Shown: positions 56,287-64,000 of the stretch, piece after piece | Numbering within the stretch: position 1 is the stretch's first letter | Layout of the letters: the number at the start of each line of letters is the position of its first letter | Assembly: GCF_900188455.1 (NCBI RefSeq) | Contig: NZ_FZOL01000017.1 | Location: forward strand, 107,755-171,754 | Source: Pseudomonas japonica | GTDB lineage: Bacteria > Pseudomonadota > Gammaproteobacteria > Pseudomonadales > Pseudomonadaceae | Direction: 5' to 3' | DNA length: 64,000 bases | Notes under the pieces: generated by a model | Told to the model about the DNA's origin: nothing | Databases searched by the model: none | Seen by the model: the letters and a program-made list of their open reading frames with translations, nothing else | Translations under genes and position numbers: made by a program

Positions 56287-57747
56287 TCACACCCGCTTCG
56301 CGGTGGTCCGACGAAACGACAGGTGCACGCAGGTGCCCTCGCCTTCGCGGCTTTGCAGGCTCACCGAGCCGCCGAAGCGCTCCATGATCCGTTTGACCAG
56401 CACCAGGCCGACGCCGAGCCCGCCCTGCTTGGTGGTGAAGAACGGACGAAACGCCATGCTGCGCTGCTCTTCGCTCATGCCCCGGCCGTTGTCGCTCAAG
56501 ACCAGGTTGACCCGCCGCGCGTCGCAGGAGTCCAGGACAATGTGCAGGGTGCCGCCCTGGTCCATCGCCTCCAGCGCATTGGACAGCACGCTGCCGAGGA
56601 TCTGGCTCAACTGCGTCTGGCGGCTGAGCACCCACGGCCGGTCAGCGGCCTCGAACTCGACCTGGATAAAGGCCTTGGCAATCTGCGTTTCGAAGGTCGC
56701 CAGGCTGTCGCGCAAGGTCGCCAGCAGATCCACCGGCTCGGCCTCGTCGCCGATCGGGCGCAGTGACTGCAGCAGCTCGCGAACCCATTTCGACATGCGG
56801 TCCACCTGGCCGACGATGTCGTTGATGTTCCTGTGCGCCGCGCCGCTGTCGAACTCCAGCGCCAGTTCGGCGCTGGAGCGAATGGTCGCCAGCGGATTGC
56901 GCAGGCTGTGGGCGACCGCGGAAGACATTTCCCCGAGGGCGACGAAGGTCTCGGCGGTGATCAGTTGTTTCTGCTGCACCTCCAGCAACTTCGCCGCCCG
57001 CTGCACGATCCAGTAGAGCCCCAGGTAGATCAGCCCCGCCCCCACCGCGGTGGCCAGCCAGATCAACAGCAGCCCGCGCTGTATGCGGTCGATCAGGTCG
57101 TTGGGCTCCTTGTAGATCTCGACCATGGCCGTGACGTTGTTGCCGTCGGCATCGAACAGGGGGATGTAGTTCTCGATGAAGATGAATTTCGGCGGCACCA
57201 CGAACTTCTGCTCCATGCGCCCCTTCTCGACGCTGTGATAGCTGGCCGATACCGCGGTTTTCGAGATGAAGGCCTGCTCCAGGTCGGCGTCGGCGTGGAT
57301 CTTCACCCCGATCAGTTCCGGGTTGCTGGACCAGATCACGGTACGGTCGGGGGCATAGATGTTGGCCAGGATCACGTCCGGCAGGTGCTCGATATGGTCG
57401 AGGAACTCCCAACGGGCGGCGGCCCGGTCCACAGGATCGACATCGGCGAAGCTGTGGTCCTGGCGTGGATCGAGCAGTTCGCCCATGGTCCGCACGTTGG
57501 GCAGCGACACATGCCGCACCTCGGCCGAGGCAATCGCCTGGAGGAACTGCGAGGTCAGCAGGGCATCGCGATGCACGCTCTCGCTGATCACGAACTGCGA
57601 GGACACGCTGCCCAGGGCCACCGCGACCGTGCCGATCACCGCCAGGCTGATCAGGGAAAACCAGCGCAGCAGGTTGAAGGGCGGCTTGCCCGCGGTCAGG
57701 TGCTCGTCAGCCTCGGCGAGCGAAGGCGTTCTGCTCAACAGATTCAT
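56287..57747 (-). CDS. Membrane sensor histidine kinase (second paralogue)
   Basis: A 486-aa protein with two transmembrane helices (about residues 24-48 and 222-246) around a periplasmic sensor. The HisKA box AVAHSLRNPLATIRSSAEL is nearly identical to that of the kinase at 50.8 kb. ATPase motifs: NALEAM, DNGRGM, GGLGVGLVL. No response regulator is adjacent, so it probably shares the regulator at 49.4 kb. Its start lies in the same intergenic region as the amyloid operon's promoter, divergently oriented. Two related kinases feeding one regulator is the arrangement described for MnxS1/MnxS2/MnxR. Confidence 0.88.
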   Translation of the reverse strand: MNLLSRTPSLAEADEHLTAGKPPFNLLRWFSLISLAVIGTVAVALGSVSSQFVISESVHRDALLTSQFLQAIASAEVRHVSLPNVRTMGELLDPRQDHSFADVDPVDRAAARWEFLDHIEHLPDVILANIYAPDRTVIWSSNPELIGVKIHADADLEQAFISKTAVSASYHSVEKGRMEQKFVVPPKFIFIENYIPLFDADGNNVTAMVEIYKEPNDLIDRIQRGLLLIWLATAVGAGLIYLGLYWIVQRAAKLLEVQQKQLITAETFVALGEMSSAVAHSLRNPLATIRSSAELALEFDSGAAHRNINDIVGQVDRMSKWVRELLQSLRPIGDEAEPVDLLATLRDSLATFETQIAKAFIQVEFEAADRPWVLSRQTQLSQILGSVLSNALEAMDQGGTLHIVLDSCDARRVNLVLSDNGRGMSEEQRSMAFRPFFTTKQGGLGVGLVLVKRIMERFGGSVSLQSREGEGTCVHLSFRRTTAKRV

Positions 57748-57792
57748 GGAGATTGTTCCCGAGGTTGTCCCCTATAGGGTTATAGCCCAGCT

Positions 57793-57822
57793 CACCCGAA
57801 TTCGGGTGGGGCTCATTCCCCA
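57793..57822. promoter_or_regulatory. Candidate enhancer (UAS) between kinase and amyloid operon
   Basis: Contains the perfect 16-bp palindrome CACCCGAATTCGGGTG (57793-57808) followed by TCATTCCCCA (57813-57822), the reverse complement of TGGGGAATGA. The same two blocks in the same relative order, with a 4-bp shorter spacer, lie upstream of the oxidase. It is about 140 bp upstream of the sigma-54 promoter at 57947. Confidence 0.55.
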
Positions 57823-57946
57823 GTTCCCGCCACCCCCATCCGCCCCCAAACCTGGGGGCAGGACGCCGTTCACCCAACCGTCCCCACCCTCGCCCGCGAG
57901 CCGCCAGGCCTTTGCCTGCGGGCCTGCGCGGGTATCCATCGATGAT

Positions 57947-57962
57947 TGGTATGAATGTTGCG
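57947..57962 (+). promoter_or_regulatory. Sigma-54 promoter of the amyloid operon
   Basis: TGGTATG-N4-TTGCG, with GG and GC 10 bp apart, 58 bp before the start of the first secreted-protein gene. Slightly weaker match than the oxidase promoter but at the correct position relative to the palindromic upstream element. Confidence 0.65.
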
Positions 57963-58019
57963 CCGGCCCCGGCAACCGGCCCATCCCCACGGGACGGGTC
58001 ACCAATAGAGGGAATACCC

Positions 58020-59366
58020 ATGCACCCTTTACTGTCGAAAACGGCGACCGTCCTGGTCGTCACCGCATTGGCCCAAGGCGTTGCCCAGGCACAGCTGTTC
58101 GCGGTTGATTCCGGGCCCTATACCCCCGCCAACGGCGGTTTCGCCGCCTGGTATCAAGACAGTCATGGCCGAACCCTCGACCTGTGCCTGTCCAAGGCCG
58201 TCAGCTCGCGGGTGGCCGGCGCACCCGGGGCACCCACCTACATGTGCAACCTGCTGCCCACTCCCGGGGTGTTCGATGACGCGCAGCCGGTGGTATTTCC
58301 CACCAACTTCCCCGACGAAGCCTTCTGGTTCACCGCCGACGGCAGCATCGCCGATGCCGCGCGCGGCATCGACCTGTCCTACGGCGCGGCCATCGAAGCC
58401 GCGTTCGCCGCCGAGGAGCCGGTCGAAGGCGATCAGATCAGCTTCGCCCGCATCCGCATTCGCGTGGACGTGCCCAGCGCCGGCACCTACGTGATCACCC
58501 ACCCCTACGGCGTCGACGTGTTCAACGTCGAGGTCCCCGGGCGCCGGGCGATCAACATGACCCGGGACATCGGCATCGGCGCCCCGCAAACCTACGATGG
58601 CGCGCTCAAGGGCGATATCGGCCCGTTCCTGCGCAGCGTCAACGGCCCCTATACCGAAACCAACCCGGTGACCGGCGCGGCCGAACGCTTCATCGGCGAT
58701 CCGAACCTTGAAGAAGCGGTGACCGGCAGCCCGTTCAACACCAACTTCATCCGCATCGAAGGGCCCGGCGGCCTGGACCTGCGCAGCACGGTGTTCGCCG
58801 TCTCCGGCAAGTTGTCGAGCGTGGTGCGGCCGACCCCGCTGATTCCCCAGCGCAGCACCTACTCGCGCAAACCCGGGAGCAACGGGCCGGTCGCCCAGCA
58901 GGACGTATTCGTCATGGCCCCGCCGCCGCCGGGCAGTGTCGCCCTGACCAGCAGCACCCCCGTGCTGAACCTGACCGAGGCCGACACCACCGGGCGCTGG
59001 TATGCCCAGAGCGCGGTCAACCCGATCCTGCCGAGCACCCTGCAGGTCACCGCCGACAACCACCTGGCGATTGCCGACAGCACGCCGACCACCCTGCCCC
59101 TGGCCCTCACCGACCTGGTGGTGATCCAGCGTGCCGAATACAGCCTGAGCTCCGGACAACTGACCCTCGAGGCCTCGACCAGCGATGAAACCTCGCCGCC
59201 GGTCCTCACCGCGACCTCGGGCAGCGGCGCGGCCATCGGCGCCTTGAGCGGCGACGGCGCCGTCAAGAGTCTGGCCACCGGCATCTCGCCCATCCCACCG
59301 GCCACGGTCCGCGTGACGTCATCCAATGGCGGCAGCGACACCGAAGAAGTGGTCATCGTGCAATGA
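58020..59366 (+). CDS. Secreted protein of the amyloid operon (paralogue 1)
   Basis: A 448-aa exported protein with a signal peptide (MHPLLSKTATVLVVTALAQGVAQA). The N-terminal ~270 residues form a domain shared with the next gene: DSGPYTPANGGFAAWYQD, LDLC, FPTNFPDEAFWF, ARIRIRV, RRAINMTRDIGIGAP and FIGDPNLEEAVTGSP. The remainder is Ser/Thr/Pro-rich beta-type sequence. Two cysteines in the shared domain (LDLC, YMCNLLP) could form a disulphide. ATG at 58020 follows AGAGGG. Cell-surface or matrix protein; function unknown. First gene of a four-gene operon ending in two curlin subunits. Confidence 0.75.
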   Translation: MHPLLSKTATVLVVTALAQGVAQAQLFAVDSGPYTPANGGFAAWYQDSHGRTLDLCLSKAVSSRVAGAPGAPTYMCNLLPTPGVFDDAQPVVFPTNFPDEAFWFTADGSIADAARGIDLSYGAAIEAAFAAEEPVEGDQISFARIRIRVDVPSAGTYVITHPYGVDVFNVEVPGRRAINMTRDIGIGAPQTYDGALKGDIGPFLRSVNGPYTETNPVTGAAERFIGDPNLEEAVTGSPFNTNFIRIEGPGGLDLRSTVFAVSGKLSSVVRPTPLIPQRSTYSRKPGSNGPVAQQDVFVMAPPPPGSVALTSSTPVLNLTEADTTGRWYAQSAVNPILPSTLQVTADNHLAIADSTPTTLPLALTDLVVIQRAEYSLSSGQLTLEASTSDETSPPVLTATSGSGAAIGALSGDGAVKSLATGISPIPPATVRVTSSNGGSDTEEVVIVQ

Positions 59367-59401
59367 ACGCTCATCTGCCCGGATCCTCATCAGGAGGCAT
59401 C

Positions 59402-61651
59402 ATGAACAATTGGCCACGTCTGGCGCTCAACGCCCTGGGACTGACACTGTCGCTGTCCGGCAGCGCCTTCGCGCAACTCGCCGCGGTCGACCCCGGCCCC
59501 TACACCTTCGCCACCGGGAAATTCCCCATGTGGTACCAGGACAACAACCTGCTGTCGCTGGAGCTGTGCCAGTCCCGGGCCGCCAGCTCGCGGGTGGCGG
59601 CCAGCGTACCGCCCGCCTACATGTGCACCCTGCTGCCGGAACCGGGCATCTTCGATGACGGCCAGCCGATGGTGTTTCCCGACAACTGGCCACCGGAAGC
59701 CTTCTGGTTCCTGGCCGAGGCAAGCATTCCCGCGGTCGGCAACAGCGGTTTCGAACTGGACGCCTACGTGGCCGGGATCGAGGCCGCCTTCGCCGCGGAA
59801 AACCCGGTGGATGGCGACCAGCAGAGCTTCGCACGCATCCGCATCCGGGTTTCCGTGCCCACGGCGGGGGTCTACACCATCACCCATCCCTATGGCGTGG
59901 AGACCGTCAACGTCAGCGCGCCCGGACGCCGGGCGATCAATATCACCCGTGACATCGGCATCGGCGCCCCGGGCAACTTCAGCGGCGCGGTCAATGGCGC
60001 GATCGGCCCGTTCCTGCGCAGCGTCAACGGCCCCTACACCGAGGTGAACCCGGAAACCGGCGCCGTGGAAACCTTCATCGGCGACCCCAACCTCACCGAG
60101 GCGGTCACCGGCAGCCCCAACAACACCAACTTCGTGCGCATCAGCGGGCCGAACGGCAGCATCCAGACCAACCTCTTCACCCTCTCCGGCAAGGTCCTCG
60201 ACACCCGTGCGCAGACCCCGGTGGAGATCGCCCGCGCGACGTACCGGCGGACCTCCTCCGGCAGCGGCGGCACCACCCGCGTGGAGGTCTTCGCCAAGGC
60301 CGCCGCCGGTACCACGCTGTGCTTTCGCGAGTCCATCGCCCTGGTCGCCGGGCCGCCGCAGTCGCCTTGCCTGATCAACCTGCTGGGCGACAACAACGGT
60401 CTGTTCTTCGGCCAGCGTGCCTTCAGCGGTGCGGTACCGCCGGTGGTGGTGGTCACGGCGAGCAATCCGGCCGGCAGCACCCGCCCGACCGCCGTGTCGA
60501 GCAAGCTCAGCGACCTGGTGAAAATCCAGACCGCCCGCTACGACTGGGAAACCGGCACGCTGCTGATCGAGGCCAGGTCCACCGATGAAGTGGTGGTTCC
60601 CGACATGGTTGCCCAGGGCTACGGACGCCTGTCGAAAAATGGCACCCTGCAACGGCTCAGCGTCACCGGCCTGAGCCAGCCGCCAGCGAGCGTGACGGTC
60701 AAGTCCGCCGCCGGCGGCAGCGACAGCGAGCCGGTGGTGGTGGTCGGCAGCGCACCCAACAGCGGCGAGAACCAGCCGCCCGTGGCGCAGGCCGACAGCG
60801 GCAGCACCAGCTTCGGCGTACCGATCACCCTCAACCTGCTGGCCAACGACAGTGATCCGGACGGCAACACGCCGTTGAGCATCACCGCCCTGACCCAGCC
60901 ACCGACCGGACAAGGCACGGTGGCCCTGAGCGGCAGTACCGCGGTGGTCTACACGCCACCGGCGGTGGTCAATGCGCCGCTGACCACCTCGTTCACCTAC
61001 AAGGCCCAGGACGTCAAGGGCCTGGCCTCCACCACAGCCGCCACGGTCACCATCACCGTTGCACCGAACCAGCCGCCGCAGGCGGTCAACGATGCCGTCT
61101 CGACCCTTGGCGTGGCGATCCCCATCAACGTCCTGGCCAACGACACCGATCCGGAGGGCAACCTGCCGCTGGCCGTGGCCAGCTTCACCCAGCCCGCCCC
61201 GGGACGCGGGACCGTCACCAGCAATGGCACGGTGCTCACCTACACCCCGCCGGCCACGGTGACCACGGCCTTTACCACGACCTTCACCTACGTCGCCCGG
61301 GACAGCTTCGGCGCCCTCTCGACGGCGCCGGCGACGGTCACCGTGCAGGTCTCGCCAAGGCCCGCTGCGGAAACCTTCACGGTGACCACGGCAACCGTCT
61401 CGGCCCGCTCCAACAACCGCTTCACCTGGGACTTCGCCGGCACCTCGTCGGTGACCACCGGCAACACCATCACGGTGCAGGTGAGCACACCGAGCGGGCC
61501 TGTGACCCTGGGCAGCACCACGGTGCCGGTCACCGGCCGCTGGCGGCTGACGGTGAACAACACCACCACGGTGGTGCCGGCGGCGAACCCCACCGCCACC
61601 ATCACCTCGTCCCAGGGCACCGTGCGCACCGTCGCGGTAACCGCCAACTGA
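59402..61651 (+). CDS. Secreted multidomain protein of the amyloid operon (paralogue 2)
   Basis: A 749-aa exported protein with a signal peptide ending SGSAFA. Its N-terminal ~270 residues are strongly similar to those of the preceding gene. After a Ser/Thr-rich linker come two Ig-like/cadherin-like tandem repeats of about 95 residues, each starting NQPPxAxxD and containing LLANDSDPDGN or VLANDTDPEGN, a calcium-binding motif typical of large adhesins, then a C-terminal Thr/Val-rich beta domain. ATG at 59402 has AGGAGG 4 nt upstream. Probably an extracellular matrix or anchoring protein for the amyloid encoded next; no autotransporter or sortase signal is seen. Confidence 0.78.
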   Translation: MNNWPRLALNALGLTLSLSGSAFAQLAAVDPGPYTFATGKFPMWYQDNNLLSLELCQSRAASSRVAASVPPAYMCTLLPEPGIFDDGQPMVFPDNWPPEAFWFLAEASIPAVGNSGFELDAYVAGIEAAFAAENPVDGDQQSFARIRIRVSVPTAGVYTITHPYGVETVNVSAPGRRAINITRDIGIGAPGNFSGAVNGAIGPFLRSVNGPYTEVNPETGAVETFIGDPNLTEAVTGSPNNTNFVRISGPNGSIQTNLFTLSGKVLDTRAQTPVEIARATYRRTSSGSGGTTRVEVFAKAAAGTTLCFRESIALVAGPPQSPCLINLLGDNNGLFFGQRAFSGAVPPVVVVTASNPAGSTRPTAVSSKLSDLVKIQTARYDWETGTLLIEARSTDEVVVPDMVAQGYGRLSKNGTLQRLSVTGLSQPPASVTVKSAAGGSDSEPVVVVGSAPNSGENQPPVAQADSGSTSFGVPITLNLLANDSDPDGNTPLSITALTQPPTGQGTVALSGSTAVVYTPPAVVNAPLTTSFTYKAQDVKGLASTTAATVTITVAPNQPPQAVNDAVSTLGVAIPINVLANDTDPEGNLPLAVASFTQPAPGRGTVTSNGTVLTYTPPATVTTAFTTTFTYVARDSFGALSTAPATVTVQVSPRPAAETFTVTTATVSARSNNRFTWDFAGTSSVTTGNTITVQVSTPSGPVTLGSTTVPVTGRWRLTVNNTTTVVPAANPTATITSSQGTVRTVAVTAN

Positions 61652-61655
61652 GCCC

Positions 61656-61686
61656 GCGCCCCGCCAGCCCGGTGCTGGCGGGGCGC
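61656..61686 (+). terminator. Large GC hairpin within the amyloid operon
   Basis: A perfect 13-bp stem (GCGCCCCGCCAGC and its complement) with a 5-nt loop lies 5 bp after the adhesin-like gene and 20 bp before the first curlin gene. It lacks a T-run, so it is more likely an mRNA-stabilising or processing hairpin, or an attenuator setting subunit excess, than a full terminator. Confidence 0.5.
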
Positions 61687-61705
61687 CTTGCCAGAGGACT
61701 CGCCC

Positions 61706-62167
61706 ATGAACCTCTCGACCGCCGCCCTGCTCGGCCTGCTTCTGCTGTGCGGCAGCGCGGGCGCGCGGGCCGACGACCTGATGGAAAACGACGATCTCGC
61801 CGCTGGCGGCGACCTGGGCGAACTCCCCGCGCCGGTCGGCCAGCAGGCCCTGATCGAGCAGAACGGCCAGGCCAACAGCGCACGGGTGCAACAGGGTGGC
61901 CAGTCACTGCTCGGCAGCATCACCCAGTCGGGCAGCGACCAGGAAGCCTGGATCCTGCAACAGGGCAACGACCTGATGGCCCTGATCAGCCAGCAAGGCA
62001 GCGGCAACCGCGCGGGCATCAGCCAGACCGGCAGCCACAACCGCGCACAGATCACCCAGACCGGCAATGCCAACGACGCCACCATCGACCAGGCGGGCAC
62101 GGGGCTGCAAAGCGCCGTCAACCAGTCCGGCAATGGCCTGAGCGTCTCGGTCCGACAATATCGCTAA
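61706..62167 (+). CDS. Curlin-repeat protein, probable amyloid nucleator (CsgB-like)
   Basis: A 153-aa exported protein with a signal peptide ending AGARA. From residue 50 come five curlin-type repeats of about 22 residues with the QxGxxNxAxxxQ pattern (IEQNGQANSARVQQGG, ISQQGSGNRAGISQTG, ITQTGNANDATIDQAG...). The short length, few repeats and basic end (SVRQYR) resemble the nucleator CsgB. The start at 61706 has GAGGA 7 nt upstream. Curli-type fibres grow outside the cell; the secretion proteins CsgE/F/G are not in the window. Confidence 0.82.
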   Translation: MNLSTAALLGLLLLCGSAGARADDLMENDDLAAGGDLGELPAPVGQQALIEQNGQANSARVQQGGQSLLGSITQSGSDQEAWILQQGNDLMALISQQGSGNRAGISQTGSHNRAQITQTGNANDATIDQAGTGLQSAVNQSGNGLSVSVRQYR

Positions 62168-62194
62168 CGCACTGCACTACCCGGAGGTTTCATC

Positions 62195-63643
62195 ATGTTC
62201 AAACTGACGCCCCTCGCCGCCGCCATCCTGGTCATTGCCAGTGCCCAGGTCATGGCCGACGACAGCCTCTCCAGCCAGAGCCAGTTCGGTACCGCCAACA
62301 TCGCCGATGTGAAGCAGAACCTGGCACCGTCCAGCAGCGCCACCCAGCAGCAGTATGGCCAGGGCAATGACGCCGCCGCGGTGCAGGACACCGCGAGCAG
62401 TACCCTGCAGCAGTACCAGAACGGCGACTACAACGCCGGTTACGCCGAGCAGTTGTACGAAAACGCCAGCACCATCACCCAGCAACAGCAAGGTGCCTAC
62501 AACATCGCCCATGCCAGCCAGTCGATCGGCGAAGGCGGCAACGTCGTGCTGCAGCAGCAACAGGGCAACGGCAACTTTTCCTTCGTCTACCAGGAGAGTC
62601 AGGACAGCGGCAGCGGCAAGACCTGGCAGTCCGGTGACGGCAACGAGGCCAACATCGAACAGATCTGGCCGGGGGTCGGCAACAACGCCTTGATCATTCA
62701 ATACGGCACCGGCAACTACGGCACCGCCGAGCAACTGTCGCAGAACGCCGGCCAGATCGAGATCAACCAGGCGGGCGAAGGCAACTATGCCTACGGCGAC
62801 CAGCGCAACGGCGTCGGTGGCAGCGTCACGATCAACCAGTTCGGCGACTTCAATGGCACCGAGGTCTGGCAGGACAGCCAGCTTGCCAGCCATGCCCGCA
62901 TCGACCAGTACGGGCAAGGCAACGAAACCGTGGTCGATCAGAGCTTCGGCGAAAGCAACCTGGCCCAGGTGCTGCAAGTGGGCGATCTCAACGCGATCTA
63001 CGCGGATCAGTACGAATCCCTGGGCTCGACCCTGGGCCTGTACCAGCAAGGCAGCGGCAACGTTCATTTCACCTACCAGAGTGGCGACGGCCACGTTCTC
63101 AGCGCCGCCTCGGTGGGCAATGCCAACAAGGTCTATGCCAGCAACTGGAAGGGTCCGCAGTCCGGTGGGCAGTTCGGCAGCAACCAGCGCGCGACGGTCA
63201 GCCAGGTCGGCGGCGGCAACGTCGCCAACTTCACCCAGGATGGCATCGGCCAGATCATGACCACCGTGCAGACCGGCGTCGGCAACCAGACCGCGGTCAA
63301 CCAGGCCGACAGCTACAACGAGCTGTACTTCGAGCAGAACGGCAGTGACAACCTGCTCGTCGCCGATCAGCGTGGTACCACCAACCTTGCCCAGGGCTTT
63401 TCGAACGGCGCTGGCAACAGCACCGAGTTCGAACAGTCCGGCACTGGCAACCAGGCGTTCACCGCGCAGTTGTATGGCAGCGACAACCAGATCACCGTCA
63501 AGCAGGCTGACAGCCTGAACGTGGCCTATGTCACCCAGGGCGGGACGGGCAACATTGCCACGGTCGATCAGAGCGGGACCACGCAGATGGCGACGGTGCA
63601 GCAGTTCGGGACGGCGAACCAGGCGAGTGTTCTGCAGCAGTAG
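62195..63643 (+). CDS. Large curlin-repeat amyloid subunit (CsgA-like)
   Basis: A 482-aa exported protein with signal peptide MFKLTPLAAAILVIASAQVMA. Nearly all the mature chain consists of about 20 curlin-like repeats of 20-24 residues with QxGxxN and xQxG (QFGTANIADVKQ, QYGQGNDAAAVQ, QSGTGNQAFTAQ, QFGTANQASVLQQ at the end). E. coli CsgA has five repeats, so this is about three times longer. GGAGG lies 7 nt before the ATG. Predicted major fibre subunit; very Gln- and Asn-rich. Followed by a strong terminator. Confidence 0.88.
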   Translation: MFKLTPLAAAILVIASAQVMADDSLSSQSQFGTANIADVKQNLAPSSSATQQQYGQGNDAAAVQDTASSTLQQYQNGDYNAGYAEQLYENASTITQQQQGAYNIAHASQSIGEGGNVVLQQQQGNGNFSFVYQESQDSGSGKTWQSGDGNEANIEQIWPGVGNNALIIQYGTGNYGTAEQLSQNAGQIEINQAGEGNYAYGDQRNGVGGSVTINQFGDFNGTEVWQDSQLASHARIDQYGQGNETVVDQSFGESNLAQVLQVGDLNAIYADQYESLGSTLGLYQQGSGNVHFTYQSGDGHVLSAASVGNANKVYASNWKGPQSGGQFGSNQRATVSQVGGGNVANFTQDGIGQIMTTVQTGVGNQTAVNQADSYNELYFEQNGSDNLLVADQRGTTNLAQGFSNGAGNSTEFEQSGTGNQAFTAQLYGSDNQITVKQADSLNVAYVTQGGTGNIATVDQSGTTQMATVQQFGTANQASVLQQ

Positions 63644-63659
63644 GGGGTTGGCAAGAAAG

Positions 63660-63690
63660 ACCGCGGCCGGTTTGGGTCGCGGTTTTTTTT
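63660..63690 (+). terminator. Rho-independent terminator after the amyloid operon
   Basis: Stem ACCGCG/CGCGGT with a 12-nt loop followed by a run of eight T residues, 17 bp after the curlin stop codon. Confidence 0.8.
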
Positions 63691-63777
63691 GGGGGGGAGT
63701 TCGCTTGACAGATGTTGCGCCCATGAGATCGAGTGGCGCATCGCTGTGCATGTCGATGCTCTTCTAGCGCCCTTGAG

Positions 63778-63823
63778 ATCGAGCGCCGCCCGCGCGGCGC
63801 TTCGCGAGCAAGCTCGCTCCCAC
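63778..63823. repeat. Pseudomonas REP element
   Basis: Contains TTCGCGAGCAAGCTCGCTCC followed by CAC, the reverse complement of the common P. fluorescens REP core (GTGGGAGCGAGC...), preceded by a second palindrome AGCGCCGC/GCGGCGCT. Its presence supports assignment to the P. fluorescens lineage. Confidence 0.8.
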
Positions 63824-63910
63824 AGTTTGTTGCAACGCGCCATGGCCTGTGGGATTGGGGTTGTCAGCCTTTGTTTTTTCGGCGATGCATCGCGGGGAGG
63901 CTGTTTGAGC

Positions 63911-64000
63911 TGGTCAACTTTTTCCGGACACCGCAATGTGGGAGCTCAGGCTATCTGCCGCTCATACCGGTTGGGCGGTAGATAGCCCAGGGTCGAATGC
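63911..64000 (-). mobile_element. 3' end of an IS3-family insertion sequence (partial)
   Basis: On the minus strand, codons from 63999 to 63946 read HSTLGYLPPNRYERQIA then stop, the characteristic C terminus of IS3-family OrfB transposases (HSTLGY followed by a P-x-x-Y/F segment). Beyond the stop, TGGTCAACTTTTTCCGGACA (63911-63930) looks like the terminal inverted repeat. The element continues past the window edge. Confidence 0.7.

Noticed and set aside
58029..59159. Long minus-strand reading frame of 376 aa opposite the first secreted protein
   Set aside because: It is an antisense shadow of a high-GC gene, with low-complexity Gly/Val/Asp/Arg composition; the plus strand has a signal peptide, a good ribosome site and a paralogue.
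62177..63751. 524-aa minus-strand frame opposite the large curlin subunit
   Set aside because: Its regular Val/Ala/Leu/Asp pattern mirrors the curlin repeats read in reverse; the plus strand has a signal peptide and curlin motifs.

Overview
The window reads as Pseudomonas chromosome, most likely the P. fluorescens lineage. Supporting signs are the high-GC house-keeping flanks, a P. fluorescens-type REP palindrome near 63.8 kb, an MvaT-family silencer, and sigma-54 promoters beside an NtrC-type regulator. All names below come from reading motifs in the sequence; no database search was run.

Left flank (1-9.0 kb). A crotonase-family enzyme is followed by a compact four-gene operon (1249-5733): a lysine-2,3-aminomutase-like radical SAM enzyme, an ATP-grasp ligase, a 2OG-Fe(II) amino-acid hydroxylase-like enzyme and an MFS exporter. 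It looks like a small biosynthetic cluster for a modified (beta-)amino acid or dipeptide. Next come a tandem-Mop molbindin behind a ModE-like operator, a PhyH-type dioxygenase, a small acidic protein, a GNAT acetyltransferase and a KfrA-type coiled-coil DNA-binding protein.

Accessory island (about 9.02-48.85 kb). A mosaic, generally lower-GC block is bracketed by inverted ~20-bp repeats (two copies at 9023-9062, four at 48726-48851). It carries two very large antiviral-STAND (Avs)-like NTPases with Cap4/DUF4297-like N termini, the second translationally coupled to a 226-aa partner. It also holds a PIN-like gene split by an amber codon, an Abi_C protein, an ApeA/HEPN-like protein, an MvaT homologue, a DUF6088 protein plus a decayed fragment of a second copy, a TnpS/TnpT cointegrate-resolution module, a second TnpT-like protein, and a Tn7-like transposition operon (tnsA, tnsB, tnsC, tniQ). 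The TnsA-like protein appears to have lost all three catalytic residues. Beyond the transposition genes lies a graspetide (omega-ester RiPP) locus on the minus strand: a precursor with a PFxxRF leader and four TKTxxxxExDD cores, an ATP-grasp ligase and a membrane protein. An HNH-like protein and a DUF2971 protein follow.

Right flank (48.9-64 kb). Two paralogous sensor kinases and one sigma-54-type response regulator surround a multicopper oxidase and a Sco-cytochrome c fusion; the layout recalls Mn(II)-oxidising Pseudomonas loci. Divergent from this block is an operon of two paralogous secreted proteins and two curlin-repeat amyloid subunits. A sigma-54 promoter precedes both the oxidase and the amyloid operon, and each has the same composite palindromic element 85-140 bp upstream, so one regulator probably controls both. 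The window ends in a REP element and the 3' end of an IS3-family transposase.
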